Below are positions 15,331 through 23,891 of a stretch of DNA of 64,000 nucleotides, in pieces. Under the pieces are notes generated by a model. It saw only the letters and a list, made by a program, of their open reading frames with translations, ran no database searches and was not told where the DNA came from. The stretch is from Flavobacterium fluviale (lineage in GTDB: Bacteria > Bacteroidota > Bacteroidia > Flavobacteriales > Flavobacteriaceae), in assembly GCF_003312915.1 (NCBI RefSeq), contig NZ_CP030261.1, positions 4,278,001 through 4,342,000 of the forward strand, given 5' to 3'. Positions within the stretch are counted from its first letter, which is position 1, and every line of letters begins with the position of its first letter. The translations under genes were made by a program, and so were the position numbers.

Positions 15331-15813
15331 CTAGAAAAATCTGCTATGCCAGCTGTCGGCCGCAGGAACTTCCCAAGATTCGTTAAATTCTTCGATATTG
15401 TTAACCAGATTATTAAAAACAATCGTATTCTCAGAAACCGATTTATCTTTAACCATCTTCTTAAAGTCAATTAATGGTTTATGCGCAATATGTTCTCCCA
15501 GCTTAAAAGTAACGTTCATTTTATCTAACAAATCAACATTATATTTTTTCTCCAAACTTTGGATAAACTCTACCGAACTATCGATAGAACAACCTGTAGC
15601 TGCCTGCACATCCTGATTAACAGCCAATATGATAAAACGGTTGTATTTTAGTAAAAAAGAAGCTTCTAAACTAGTTCCGTGTGCGGCCCATTGTTCTACA
15701 AAAGCTTTTAAATCTGTTTCGATTTCAGAAAACTCCTCTTCAGAAAATTTTCTGTTCGATTGATAAATCCAAACTCTGGATTCACCAGGTAAATTTTCAA
15801 AAGGTATATACAT
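15331..15813 (-). CDS. Conserved Bacteroidota protein of unknown function (160 aa)
   Basis: The sequence resembles a small cytoplasmic protein that databases often label 'ABC transporter ATPase', but it contains no Walker A, Walker B or ABC signature, so that label should not be trusted. Features seen: an N-terminal segment MYIPFENLPGESRVWIYQSNR, a conserved centre with one Cys (ATGCSIDSSVEFIQSLEKKY) and a C terminus ending SWHSRFF. There is no signal peptide or membrane helix. It follows two Fe-S protein genes on the same strand, separated by a heptad repeat, and that neighbourhood is the best hint to a role. Confidence 0.85.
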   Translation of the reverse strand: MYIPFENLPGESRVWIYQSNRKFSEEEFSEIETDLKAFVEQWAAHGTSLEASFLLKYNRFIILAVNQDVQAATGCSIDSSVEFIQSLEKKYNVDLLDKMNVTFKLGEHIAHKPLIDFKKMVKDKSVSENTIVFNNLVNNIEEFNESWEVPAADSWHSRFF

Positions 15814-15883
15814 TTTTAATTTTAGATTTTAGATTGTTGATTTTAGATTTGTTTAAAGATTTAAGATTCAAGTTTAAGGTTCC
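15814..15883. repeat. Degenerate 7-bp tandem repeat, TTTAGAT word
   Basis: About ten heptamers in phase from 15814: ttttaat, tttagat, tttagat, tgttgat, tttagat, ttgttta, aagattt, aagattc, aagttta, aggttcc. A further, more diverged run of ctta/cttag words continues to about 15932. It fills the gap between the 160-residue protein gene and the CCG-domain protein gene and codes for nothing. Confidence 0.65.
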
Positions 15884-15936
15884 ATGTTCAGTTAAAAACT
15901 TAGCATCTTGGCACCTTAGAATCTTAGACCCTTTTT

Positions 15937-16728
15937 TTACAAATCCTGCGCATTAGCAATTAACTCTGCAACGTCCATTACTTTTACTTCGCCCTCTTTA
16001 TGCGCATGTTTGATTCCGTCTGTTAACATCGTATTACAAAACGGGCATCCTGCAGCAATAATATCAGGCTTTATTTCTAACGCATCTTCTGTACGAAGAA
16101 CGTTTACTTCTTTATTTCCAGGCTCGGCATCTTTAAACATTTGTGCGCCACCTGCTCCACAACATAAACCATTTGATTTAGAACGTTTCATTTCGACCAA
16201 TTCAACATCTAATTTCTGAATTAAATCTCTCGGAGCTTCATAAACTTTATTGGCTCTTCCTAAATAACAAGGATCATGGAAAGTTATTTTTTTGCCTTTA
16301 AACTGCCCGCCTTCAACAGTTAATCTGCCTTCATCAATCAATGACTTTAAAAATTCTGTATGATGAATTACCTCATAATTACCTCCTAATTCTGGGTATT
16401 CATTTTTCAAAGTATTAAAACAATGCGGACAAGCTGTAACAATTTTTTTTGCTTCGTAGGCATTTAGAACTTCAATATTCATCATTGCCTGCATCTGAAA
16501 TAAGAATTCGTTTCCAGCTCTTTTCGCAGGATCACCAGTACAGCTTTCTTCTGTACCTAAAACCGCAAAAGAAACATTGGTACGATTTAATATTCGCACA
16601 AATGCTTTAGTAATTTTTTTCGCTCTATCATCAAAACTCCCTGCGCAACCTACCCAGAATAAAACTTCTGGCTGTGTTCCCTGGGCTAGCATTTCTGCCA
16701 TTGTTGGCACTACTAAATTTTCTGACAT
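15937..16728 (-). CDS. (Fe-S)-binding protein with CCG domains (HdrB/LutA/GlpC-like)
   Basis: A 263-residue soluble protein with two cysteine-rich CCG-type domains. Cysteine clusters seen are WVGCAGSFD, the SCTGDPAKRAG region, ACPHCFN, HDPCYLGR, GLCCGAGGAQMF and GCPFCNTM. In heterodisulfide reductase subunit B and lactate-oxidation protein LutA such domains bind a 4Fe-4S cluster and carry electrons to or from a partner. Its gene lies 128 bp downstream of a membrane Fe-S protein gene on the same strand, so the two probably form one electron-transfer complex at the inner membrane. The electron donor and acceptor are not known. Confidence 0.88.
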   Translation of the reverse strand: MSENLVVPTMAEMLAQGTQPEVLFWVGCAGSFDDRAKKITKAFVRILNRTNVSFAVLGTEESCTGDPAKRAGNEFLFQMQAMMNIEVLNAYEAKKIVTACPHCFNTLKNEYPELGGNYEVIHHTEFLKSLIDEGRLTVEGGQFKGKKITFHDPCYLGRANKVYEAPRDLIQKLDVELVEMKRSKSNGLCCGAGGAQMFKDAEPGNKEVNVLRTEDALEIKPDIIAAGCPFCNTMLTDGIKHAHKEGEVKVMDVAELIANAQDL

Positions 16729-16856
16729 CTTATTCTGTTATTAAATCGGTTAATTGTTAATTTGCTTAATCGCCTAATGAGCGAAAACCAAAAACTAATA
16801 CCGAAATTATTTAAAATCGTTTAACGGTTAAAAAATAACCAATTAAACAATAAATT

Positions 16857-18191
16857 TTAATTTTCGTTTTTCCAGTTTAATCTATCCTGCTGGCTGTACT
16901 GCCAAGGAGCACCATTATTTTCAATATTAGTCATCATGGCATTTAGTGACATTGGCGCAGCACTTTGTTCCATAACTAAATAGCGACGCATATCCATAAT
17001 AATAGACAACGGACTAATATTTACGGGACACTCTTCTACACAAGCATTACAAGACGTACAAGCCCATAATTCTTCTGGAGTGATATAATCATTTAAAAGC
17101 GTTTTGTTATCTGGAACAAAAACCCCTTTATTAGCATCTATATTTTTTCCAACTTCAGTTAAACGATCTCTTGTATCCATCATAATTTTACGAGGAGACA
17201 ATTTTTTACCTGTTTGGTTAGCTGGACAAGCTGCAGTACAGCGTCCGCATTCAGTACAGGTATAAGCATTTAACAACTGAACCCAGTTTAAATCCTGAAC
17301 ATCACTTGCTCCAAATTTAGCCGGAGCAGCATTTTCATCTGCTGGCGGTGCAGCCGCAAACGGATCGGCATTTGGATCCATCATCAACTTAACCTCTTTT
17401 GTAACCGACTCTAAGTTATCAAACTGACCTTCTGGTTTCAAGTTTGCAAAATAGGTATTTGGAAAAGCTAAAAGAATATGCAAATGTTTGGAGAAGTATA
17501 AATAGTTCATAAAAACTAAAATACCAGCAATGTGCAGCCACCAGAAAACTTCAAATAAAAGTACAACCAATTCATTTGACATTCCGTTAAAAATCGGCGC
17601 TATAAATTGACTTACTGGAAAACTTCCTGCTTTATGAAAAACGCCTCCCGGAACATTTTGCAAATGCAGATCGGCAGCATTCATCAATAAAAACAAAATC
17701 ATTAAAACGGTCTCAAAATACAGAATGTAATTGGCGTCGCTTTTAGGAAATCCTGTTAAATCTGAATGTATGAATCGTTTCAATCTGATAAAATTCCTTC
17801 TGATCCAAAAAACAGTAACAGCAAAAATTACCAATATTGCCAATATTTCAAATGAAGCAATTAAAACATCATAAACAACACCTAAATAAGGAGCGAAAAT
17901 TCTATGCGTTCCAAAAAGTCCATCTATAATGATTTCTAATAATTCGATATTAATTATTACGAAACCTACATATACAAAGATATGAAGTATTCCTGCTACA
18001 GGGCGTCTCACCATTTTTGACTGCCCAAGAGCAATCAATGCCATGTTAGTCCAACGAGCTTTAGGATTATCTTTTCGATCTACATCTACTCCTAAATTAA
18101 TATTTCGGATGATTTTTTTTACGCTCGCTGCAAAAAAACCGAAACCTACTATAAGAAGTATTGCGAATAAAATATTATCTAAATAACTCAT
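16857..18191 (-). CDS. Membrane-bound 4Fe-4S oxidoreductase subunit (HdrDE/NarI-like)
   Basis: A 444-residue protein with about five to six membrane helices in the first 240 residues, arranged like the NarI/HdrE heme-b subunit and containing several helix histidines, then a cytoplasmic ferredoxin domain. The two cluster motifs are CTECGRCTAACP followed by KLSPRKIM, and CTSCNACVEECP followed by a conserved MRRYLV segment. It likely passes electrons between the quinone pool and the CCG protein encoded next. The Ala/Pro-rich stretch at about 285-300 is a linker. The gene starts 6 bp after the MCE-protein gene ends, so the two are probably cotranscribed. Confidence 0.88.
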   Translation of the reverse strand: MSYLDNILFAILLIVGFGFFAASVKKIIRNINLGVDVDRKDNPKARWTNMALIALGQSKMVRRPVAGILHIFVYVGFVIINIELLEIIIDGLFGTHRIFAPYLGVVYDVLIASFEILAILVIFAVTVFWIRRNFIRLKRFIHSDLTGFPKSDANYILYFETVLMILFLLMNAADLHLQNVPGGVFHKAGSFPVSQFIAPIFNGMSNELVVLLFEVFWWLHIAGILVFMNYLYFSKHLHILLAFPNTYFANLKPEGQFDNLESVTKEVKLMMDPNADPFAAAPPADENAAPAKFGASDVQDLNWVQLLNAYTCTECGRCTAACPANQTGKKLSPRKIMMDTRDRLTEVGKNIDANKGVFVPDNKTLLNDYITPEELWACTSCNACVEECPVNISPLSIIMDMRRYLVMEQSAAPMSLNAMMTNIENNGAPWQYSQQDRLNWKNEN

Positions 18192-18197
18192 TTATAA

Positions 18198-19163
18198 TTA
18201 TTTTTTATCTGTTGAGTTTGTTTCTTCGGCTGGTGCTACGTATGGTTTATTTTTCTTTCCGAAAAGAGAAACATTTACGTAACGAGTTGGATAAAGACGC
18301 ACATCTTGAAGCAACAATTCAAGCTCTTTTGAAGTTTTTGTTAAATTGTTATAAAGAGCATCGTCATTTAATAATTTACCAGCTGTGCCCTTACCAGAAT
18401 TTAAGTTATTCATTAAACCGTCAACTTTTGCTAAAGCTTGATTAAGATTACGCACTGTTTTTCCTAAATCTGCTTTGTTTAAAGAATCTGAAATTTTGTT
18501 AAAGTTACTTGACATTTTATTCAAGTTAGTAACAGCGCTGTTAATTTGGCCTTTATTGTTGTCTAAAATATTATTAAGACTTCCAGACGCTCTATGAAAC
18601 TGCTGCATCGTCTGGCTCAGCTCAGCAATTGTTTTCTTTAAATTTTCCTGCGTAGTTTTATCTAAAGTATTGTTTAGACCTGTAACCAAAACATCAATAT
18701 TAACCAGCATTTTATCTAGCTTTTGTTGAATTGGTTCAATTTTTCCGCCCAAAGATTCCGTTAATCCAAGTTCTACGGTAGAAGTTAATTTCTGCCCATC
18801 TTCCGCTAATACTTTATCAGCAAAATTTGGAACAATTTTAATTTGTTTTCCTCCAATTAAACTCGGAGAATAGATAGCCGCGACGCTTGATTTAGAAACT
18901 GGAAAATCAGTTTTAAGCTGAAGTTCAACTAATAATTTACCTGTTACTTCGTTAATAGTAATTTTATTTACTTTACCAACTGCAAGTCCGTTAAGTGTTA
19001 CTGGTGCTGATGCCGACAAATCTTCAACATTATCATATTCAGCATAAAATACTTTATAATTTGTAAAAAGGTCTCTGCCCTTTAAAAAACTATAACCCCA
19101 AATAAATAATAGAATCGATGCGATGACTAATATAGCCGTTTTAATTTCTCTTGTTAGTTTCAA
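18198..19163 (-). CDS. MlaD/MCE-domain lipid-transport protein
   Basis: A 321-residue protein with one N-terminal membrane helix (about 8-25) and an MCE domain (about 35-115) with the expected NGLAVGKVNKI and LIGGKQIKI strands. The remaining 180 residues are helical and coiled-coil-rich, with repeated Asn/Leu heptads that may form a tube or bridge in the periplasm. MCE proteins form hexameric rings that move phospholipids between inner and outer membranes. The start codon is TTG (19163). The matching permease and ATPase (MlaE, MlaF) are not in the window. It is sandwiched between the SPOR amidase and the Fe-S pair. Confidence 0.87.
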   Translation of the reverse strand: MKLTREIKTAILVIASILLFIWGYSFLKGRDLFTNYKVFYAEYDNVEDLSASAPVTLNGLAVGKVNKITINEVTGKLLVELQLKTDFPVSKSSVAAIYSPSLIGGKQIKIVPNFADKVLAEDGQKLTSTVELGLTESLGGKIEPIQQKLDKMLVNIDVLVTGLNNTLDKTTQENLKKTIAELSQTMQQFHRASGSLNNILDNNKGQINSAVTNLNKMSSNFNKISDSLNKADLGKTVRNLNQALAKVDGLMNNLNSGKGTAGKLLNDDALYNNLTKTSKELELLLQDVRLYPTRYVNVSLFGKKNKPYVAPAEETNSTDKK

Positions 19164-19213
19164 AATTCTTAGTGTTTATACAAAATTAATATAAATATTC
19201 GAACTTATGCTTT

Positions 19214-20338
19214 TTATTTAATGGCGTCCTGAATACTGATTTTTTCTCCATCTTTAGTTGCTACTAAAAATGCTGCTCCATACCCTTTATTTTTAGCTTC
19301 TTGCAGGTATTTTTGCGCTGTGTCGTAACTTGAAGTTTCTTCGTAGAAATATTTATAAATATTATTTTCGTAGATCATTGTTACATTTTTGAGACCTTTA
19401 AAGTTTTTAGGTTCTAAAGGAGTCTTTTTAATACTTGCGATAAGCTGCACTTTAAAAAATGTTCCCTTTGGAGCATTTTTTACCGCTGCAACTGGCGCAG
19501 CTGCTTTTGGTTTAGCCGGAGTAGTATCTCTTACGGGCCGACTCTCAGCAGCTTCTGGCGCTCCTGAGCCAAAGTATTCTCTTTTATAGCTCAAAACAGC
19601 CTCTGCAATTGCTCTCGCAATATCATCCTGCCCTTGTTCTGAATTTAAAATATCCCCTTCCGTTGGATTAGAAACAAAACCTGTTTCAACCAAAACTCTT
19701 GGCATATAAGCTTTATGAAGTACCATAAATGGCGCTTGTTTTACACCGCCTCCGCGAAGTTTCTTTCCCAGTTTTTCAAAATTTTCTTCAATCTTAGTTG
19801 CAAGTGTTATACTGTTATCTAAATATTCTTCCTGCATTAAGGTCATTCCTATCATTGATTCTGGAGAATTTGGGTCGTAACCTTCGTATTTACGTTTATA
19901 ATCTTTCTCTAGAGTAATTACCGAGTTCTCTTTTTTCGCTGCTTCAAGGTTAGAAGCAACCTTACTTAAACCCATTACATACGTTTCCGTTCCGTCTGCT
20001 GCAGTATTTTTATTTGCATTACAGTGAATAGAAACAAAAATGTTAGAATTGGCTCTATTTGCAATATTGGCTCTTTCTACCAAATCAATAAAAACATCAG
20101 TTTTACGAGTATAAATTACATTTACGTTCGGATTAAGCTCTAAAATTTTCCCCACTTTTAAAACAATAGCTAAAGCAATATTTTTTTCAATTCTGCCGCT
20201 GTAAACTGCTCCAAAGTCATGAGCTCCGTGTCCAGCATCCAAAGTTACCTTAAACACATTCGCCTGACTATGAACACTAAAAGACAGTATCGTTAGAAAT
20301 AAAGTAAATATTACCTTAAATTTGTTAATTCTATTCAT
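19214..20338 (-). CDS. N-acetylmuramoyl-L-alanine amidase with C-terminal SPOR-like domain
   Basis: A 374-residue exported enzyme. From the ATG at 20338 a standard signal peptide follows (cut after SVHSQ, about residue 25); the longer open frame adds 22 unlikely residues. The Amidase_3 zinc domain (about 28-255) shows TLDAGHGAHDFGA, SIHCNANK and VETGFVSNPTEGD. A Pro/Ala linker leads to a SPOR-type domain (about 300-374, FFKVQLIASIKK ... AQKYLQEAKNKGYGAAFLVA) that binds denuded septal glycan. It cleaves peptide stems from peptidoglycan during cell separation. It is divergent from lptD. Confidence 0.93.
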   Translation of the reverse strand: MNRINKFKVIFTLFLTILSFSVHSQANVFKVTLDAGHGAHDFGAVYSGRIEKNIALAIVLKVGKILELNPNVNVIYTRKTDVFIDLVERANIANRANSNIFVSIHCNANKNTAADGTETYVMGLSKVASNLEAAKKENSVITLEKDYKRKYEGYDPNSPESMIGMTLMQEEYLDNSITLATKIEENFEKLGKKLRGGGVKQAPFMVLHKAYMPRVLVETGFVSNPTEGDILNSEQGQDDIARAIAEAVLSYKREYFGSGAPEAAESRPVRDTTPAKPKAAAPVAAVKNAPKGTFFKVQLIASIKKTPLEPKNFKGLKNVTMIYENNIYKYFYEETSSYDTAQKYLQEAKNKGYGAAFLVATKDGEKISIQDAIK

Positions 20339-20392
20339 AAATCTAAAAGTTAATTTTAATAAAATGCAGCTGTTATAATTTTTAGAATTGAT

Positions 20393-20400
20393 TATTTTTG
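20393..20400 (+). promoter_or_regulatory. -7 promoter element upstream of lptD
   Basis: TATTTTTG fits TAnnTTTG and predicts transcription from about 20407. This lies downstream of the first possible TTG start of the lptD frame (20388), which argues for the start at 20472. Confidence 0.45.
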
Positions 20401-20471
20401 CCAAAAAATTATATGTAAGTTTGACATGTCAAAAAACAAGCCATAATTTTACAAAAATAGCATTTAAACCT

Positions 20472-23117
20472 TTGCATACAAACTTATTTAATATCGTTTT
20501 AATATCATTTTTCCTAACTATAGGTTGTGGTAATTTATATTCGCAAGAAATAAAAAACAAAAAAAAGCCTTTACCTGCTGTAAAACAAACAGATAAAGAA
20601 GCTCCTTCAATTACAGATACTATAAAGCTTGATACTGTTAAACCCAAAAAGACTTTTTTGGATGGAAAAGTAAGATATCGAGCAAAAGATTATGCTAAGA
20701 TAGATCAAAAAAGAAAACTTATAACATTGTATAATGAAGCTGAATTATACTATAAAGATGTTGAGTTAAAATCTGGTATTATTGTTCTTAATTACGAGAA
20801 AGACGAAGTTTACGCTGGTAGAATTAAAGATTCTGCTGGAGTTTTAACGCAGTATCCAAACTTCAAACAAGGATCAAGTGAAGTTCAGCCAGACTCTATT
20901 CGTTTCAATTTTAAAACCAAGAAAGCTTTAATTTACAATTCAAGAACCAAGCAGGGAGAATTGAATATTAAAGCCGCAGTTACTAAAAAAGAAAACGATT
21001 CTGTTTATTACTTAAAAGGCGCCCGTATAACAACGGCTTCGGATATTGATAATCCAGAATACTATTTCCGAACATCAAAAATAAAATTTGTTCCTGGAAA
21101 AAAAATTGTAACAGGTTTAACTCAAATGGTTATTGCTGATGTCCCTACTCCTCTGGCACTACCTTATGGTTATTTCCCTTTAAGTCAAGAAAAAAGTGTT
21201 TCAGGAATCATAGTTCCGAGTTATAACGATTCTAACACGAGAGGTTTCTCGTTACAAAATGGCGGATATTATTTTGCATTAAGCGACAATTACGACTTAA
21301 CTGTTCTTGGAGATTACTACACAAACGGAAGTTATGCAATGCGATTTGAATCGTCTTACGCTAAAAGATACAAATACCGTGGTAATATAAATGTTCGTTT
21401 TGAAAACTTAATCAATAGTGAACGTGGTTATCCTGATTACACAAAACAAGGAATTTACAATATTCAATGGTCCCATTCTAAAGACACTAAAGCCAACCCG
21501 AATTCTAATTTCTCAGCTTCGGTTAACATGGGTAGTAGTAAATATTTTAAGCAGTCTATCAACCAAGCCAATATTGGATCGAATTTGAACAATACTTTAA
21601 GTTCATCTATTACTTACAACAAAACTTTTAATACGATTCCAGGTTCTCGTATTGCATTATCTGCGACTCATAGTCAAAACACACAAACAGAAGATATTAT
21701 CATGACACTTCCATCCTTACAGGGAAGTATTGACCGTATCTATCCTTTTGTTGGAAAAAACGGCGTAAAAAAGGGTTTCATTAAAAACATTAACCTTCAA
21801 TACAGCGTGAGTGGTAAAAACTACTTTAAAACAAAAGATTCATTGTTTTTTAAACCACAGATGTTTAATGATGCTCAGTTAGGAATGCAGCATACAATTC
21901 CGCTAAGCACTAACTTTAAGATTTTTAAATATTTTAGCGCAGGAGCTTCTACTACGTATCAAGAAACATGGGTTAACAAAACAATAAGCAAAAACTACGA
22001 TTCTAGCACCGGAGATGTGCAGCCTACAACGATAAATGGATTTGATTCCTTTAGGACTTATAATTTCAGCACCAATTTAGGTACAACTATTTACGGAACT
22101 TTTAATTTTGGAGAAGACAAAAGAATCCAATCTATAAGACACGTAATGCGTCCGAGTATAACTTATGCCTATACACCAAGTTTTGAGCGTTATTACGACA
22201 CTTACGCAGTTGATGCGACAGGGAGGATCACTTCTGAATATACAAGGTTTGAAAATGGTATTTTTGGCCAGCCTGGGAAAGAAAACTCTAATATTGTTGG
22301 TTTCGCATTGAGTAATACTTTTGAAGCTAAAGTGAGAGACAGAGACAGCACAAAAACAGAACCTAAAAAAATCATGCTGTTAAACAATTTAAACTTTAGC
22401 ACGAGTTATAATTTTGACGCTGATGGAACATCAACGTTTGCATGGCAGCCTGTTTTAGTAAGCGGTGGAACACAATTTTTTGATAATAAAATGAATATGA
22501 ATTTTGGTGCGACACTTGATCCTTATGCATTAGATAGTGGAAACCAAAAAATTAATAAGTTTAATATTGACAACGGAGGAAGTCTATTTAGACTAACCAG
22601 TGCAAACGTAACTGTCAATTATTCCTTTTCAAACAAAGGAACGGGCAAAGAGCAAAATACCCAGAGTCAGCGGAATGGAGGACGAAGCGATGATTTGTTT
22701 GGTACAAATACCGATTTGAATGACAGCCGAAACAGTCAGTTTGTAGATGAACCTGAAAAAGAGGATGTAATTACGGAATTTTTTAATTCAAAAATTCCGT
22801 GGGATATGACTTTAGCATATTCCTTGACCTATTCTAATACAGGCAGGCAAAATGAAATTTCAGGAAACTCTCTAATGGTTTCGATCAATACCGATATTAC
22901 GCCGAAATGGAAAGGCGGGGTTTCTACTGGTTATGACTTTGTTCAAAAAGGTGTTACTTTTACTCAATTCCGTTTTGAAAGAGACTTATTGAGCTGGAGA
23001 ATGGCATTTAACTGGCAGCCACTTGGAACAAATTCTAACTGGAATTTCTTCATCGGTATTAAATCTGGTATGCTTAGTGATATTAAATGGAACAAACGAA
23101 GCGTTTCCAATAGATAA
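20472..23117 (+). CDS. LPS-assembly outer-membrane protein LptD-like
   Basis: About 881 residues. An N-terminal OstA/LptA-like jellyroll domain (roughly 60-210 from this start, with repeating strands such as ELYYKDVELKSGIIVLNYEKDEVYAG) is followed by a large beta barrel (about 230-880) rich in Asn, Tyr and Ser strands, the LptD layout. LptD with LptE places LPS in the outer leaflet. No ATG or GTG is available; the frame opens with TTG at 20388, but the TTG at 20472 directly precedes a signal peptide (LFNIVLISFFLTIG) and lies after the predicted promoter, so it is preferred. The gene is divergent from the amidase and upstream of ridA. Confidence 0.88.
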   Translation: MHTNLFNIVLISFFLTIGCGNLYSQEIKNKKKPLPAVKQTDKEAPSITDTIKLDTVKPKKTFLDGKVRYRAKDYAKIDQKRKLITLYNEAELYYKDVELKSGIIVLNYEKDEVYAGRIKDSAGVLTQYPNFKQGSSEVQPDSIRFNFKTKKALIYNSRTKQGELNIKAAVTKKENDSVYYLKGARITTASDIDNPEYYFRTSKIKFVPGKKIVTGLTQMVIADVPTPLALPYGYFPLSQEKSVSGIIVPSYNDSNTRGFSLQNGGYYFALSDNYDLTVLGDYYTNGSYAMRFESSYAKRYKYRGNINVRFENLINSERGYPDYTKQGIYNIQWSHSKDTKANPNSNFSASVNMGSSKYFKQSINQANIGSNLNNTLSSSITYNKTFNTIPGSRIALSATHSQNTQTEDIIMTLPSLQGSIDRIYPFVGKNGVKKGFIKNINLQYSVSGKNYFKTKDSLFFKPQMFNDAQLGMQHTIPLSTNFKIFKYFSAGASTTYQETWVNKTISKNYDSSTGDVQPTTINGFDSFRTYNFSTNLGTTIYGTFNFGEDKRIQSIRHVMRPSITYAYTPSFERYYDTYAVDATGRITSEYTRFENGIFGQPGKENSNIVGFALSNTFEAKVRDRDSTKTEPKKIMLLNNLNFSTSYNFDADGTSTFAWQPVLVSGGTQFFDNKMNMNFGATLDPYALDSGNQKINKFNIDNGGSLFRLTSANVTVNYSFSNKGTGKEQNTQSQRNGGRSDDLFGTNTDLNDSRNSQFVDEPEKEDVITEFFNSKIPWDMTLAYSLTYSNTGRQNEISGNSLMVSINTDITPKWKGGVSTGYDFVQKGVTFTQFRFERDLLSWRMAFNWQPLGTNSNWNFFIGIKSGMLSDIKWNKRSVSNR

Positions 23118-23145
23118 ACTACTTTCGAATCAAAATAAATTTATT

Positions 23146-23526
23146 ATGAAAAAGATCATCTTTACCGAGAAAGCTCCGGCTCCAATCGGACCTTATAACC
23201 AAGCTGTATTATCTGGAAATACACTTTATGCTTCTGGACAGATTGCAATCAATCCTGAGTCAGGAGAATTAGTTACAGAAAACATTAACGACGAAACCCA
23301 CCAAGTTATGCAAAACATTGCTGCAATTCTTGAAGCTGCAGAAATGACTTTTGAAAATGTCGTAAAGGCTACTATTTTCATTATGGACATGAATAACTTT
23401 GGAGCTATAAACACAGTTTACGGTTCTTATTTTAACGAAAAAACCGCTCCAGCTCGTGAAACGGTTCAAGTGGCTTGTCTGCCAAAAAATGTAAATGTTG
23501 AGATTTCTATAATTGCTGTGCAATAG
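23146..23526 (+). CDS. ridA: RidA family enamine/imine deaminase
   Basis: A 126-residue YjgF/YER057c/UK114 protein. It begins MKKIIFTEKAPAPIGPYNQA and has the hallmark loop around IGPYNQ, ASGQIAINPESGELV and the C-terminal PARETVQVACLPKNVNVEI, with the key Arg that binds the substrate carboxylate. It hydrolyses reactive 2-aminoacrylate and related imines released by PLP enzymes. The ATG at 23146 is chosen; the longer frame overlaps lptD. It lies 28 bp after lptD and its end overlaps the convergent mgsA gene by 20 bp. Confidence 0.94.
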   Translation: MKKIIFTEKAPAPIGPYNQAVLSGNTLYASGQIAINPESGELVTENINDETHQVMQNIAAILEAAEMTFENVVKATIFIMDMNNFGAINTVYGSYFNEKTAPARETVQVACLPKNVNVEISIIAVQ

Positions 23527-23881
23527 CATCTAATAATAATTGTGCCGTTGCTTCATTTGTTGCCAGCGGCACATTATGTACATCACAAACTCGGATCAGC
23601 ATATTAATATCAGCTTCGTGCGGATGACTTGACAATGGGTCTTTAAAAAAGAAAACCATTTGTGTTATTCCTTCAGCTACTCTTCCTGCAATCTGAGCAT
23701 CGCCGCCCAGCGGACCAGAAAGCATTCGCTGAGTTTTAAAACCCGCTGCTTCCGCCTTTCCTCCTGTAGTTCCTGTACCAATAAGCCTTACTTTTTCATT
23801 GTGTAAAACAGCTTCATTTTTAATTAAAAAATCAATTAAATCAGCTTTTTTACCATCATGAGCAATAATGGCAATTTCCAT
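23507..23881 (-). CDS. mgsA: Methylglyoxal synthase
   Basis: A 124-residue enzyme starting MEIAIIAHDGKKADL, which converts dihydroxyacetone phosphate to methylglyoxal and phosphate, relieving sugar-phosphate stress. The phosphate-binding GTGTTGG, the active-site SGPLGGDAQIAG (with the catalytic Asp) and DPLSSHPHEADI are all present. The open frame extends to 23917, but this would overlap the upstream kinase gene and add residues absent from the family. The gene lies 10 bp after the GlcNAc kinase gene and probably forms an operon with it. It opposes ridA with a 20-bp overlap. Confidence 0.94.
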   Translation of the reverse strand: MEIAIIAHDGKKADLIDFLIKNEAVLHNEKVRLIGTGTTGGKAEAAGFKTQRMLSGPLGGDAQIAGRVAEGITQMVFFFKDPLSSHPHEADINMLIRVCDVHNVPLATNEATAQLLLDAIAQQL

Positions 23882-23891
23882 AAAACCAGAA

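Noticed and set aside
15331..15813. ABC transporter ATPase label
   Set aside because: No Walker A, Walker B or signature motif is present; the label seems inherited from a wrong database entry.
16745..16778. A further heptad run (ggttaat, tgttaat, then gcttaat, gcctaat)
   Set aside because: The spacing changes from 7 to 9 and 8 within a few units, so it is too weak to list as a feature.
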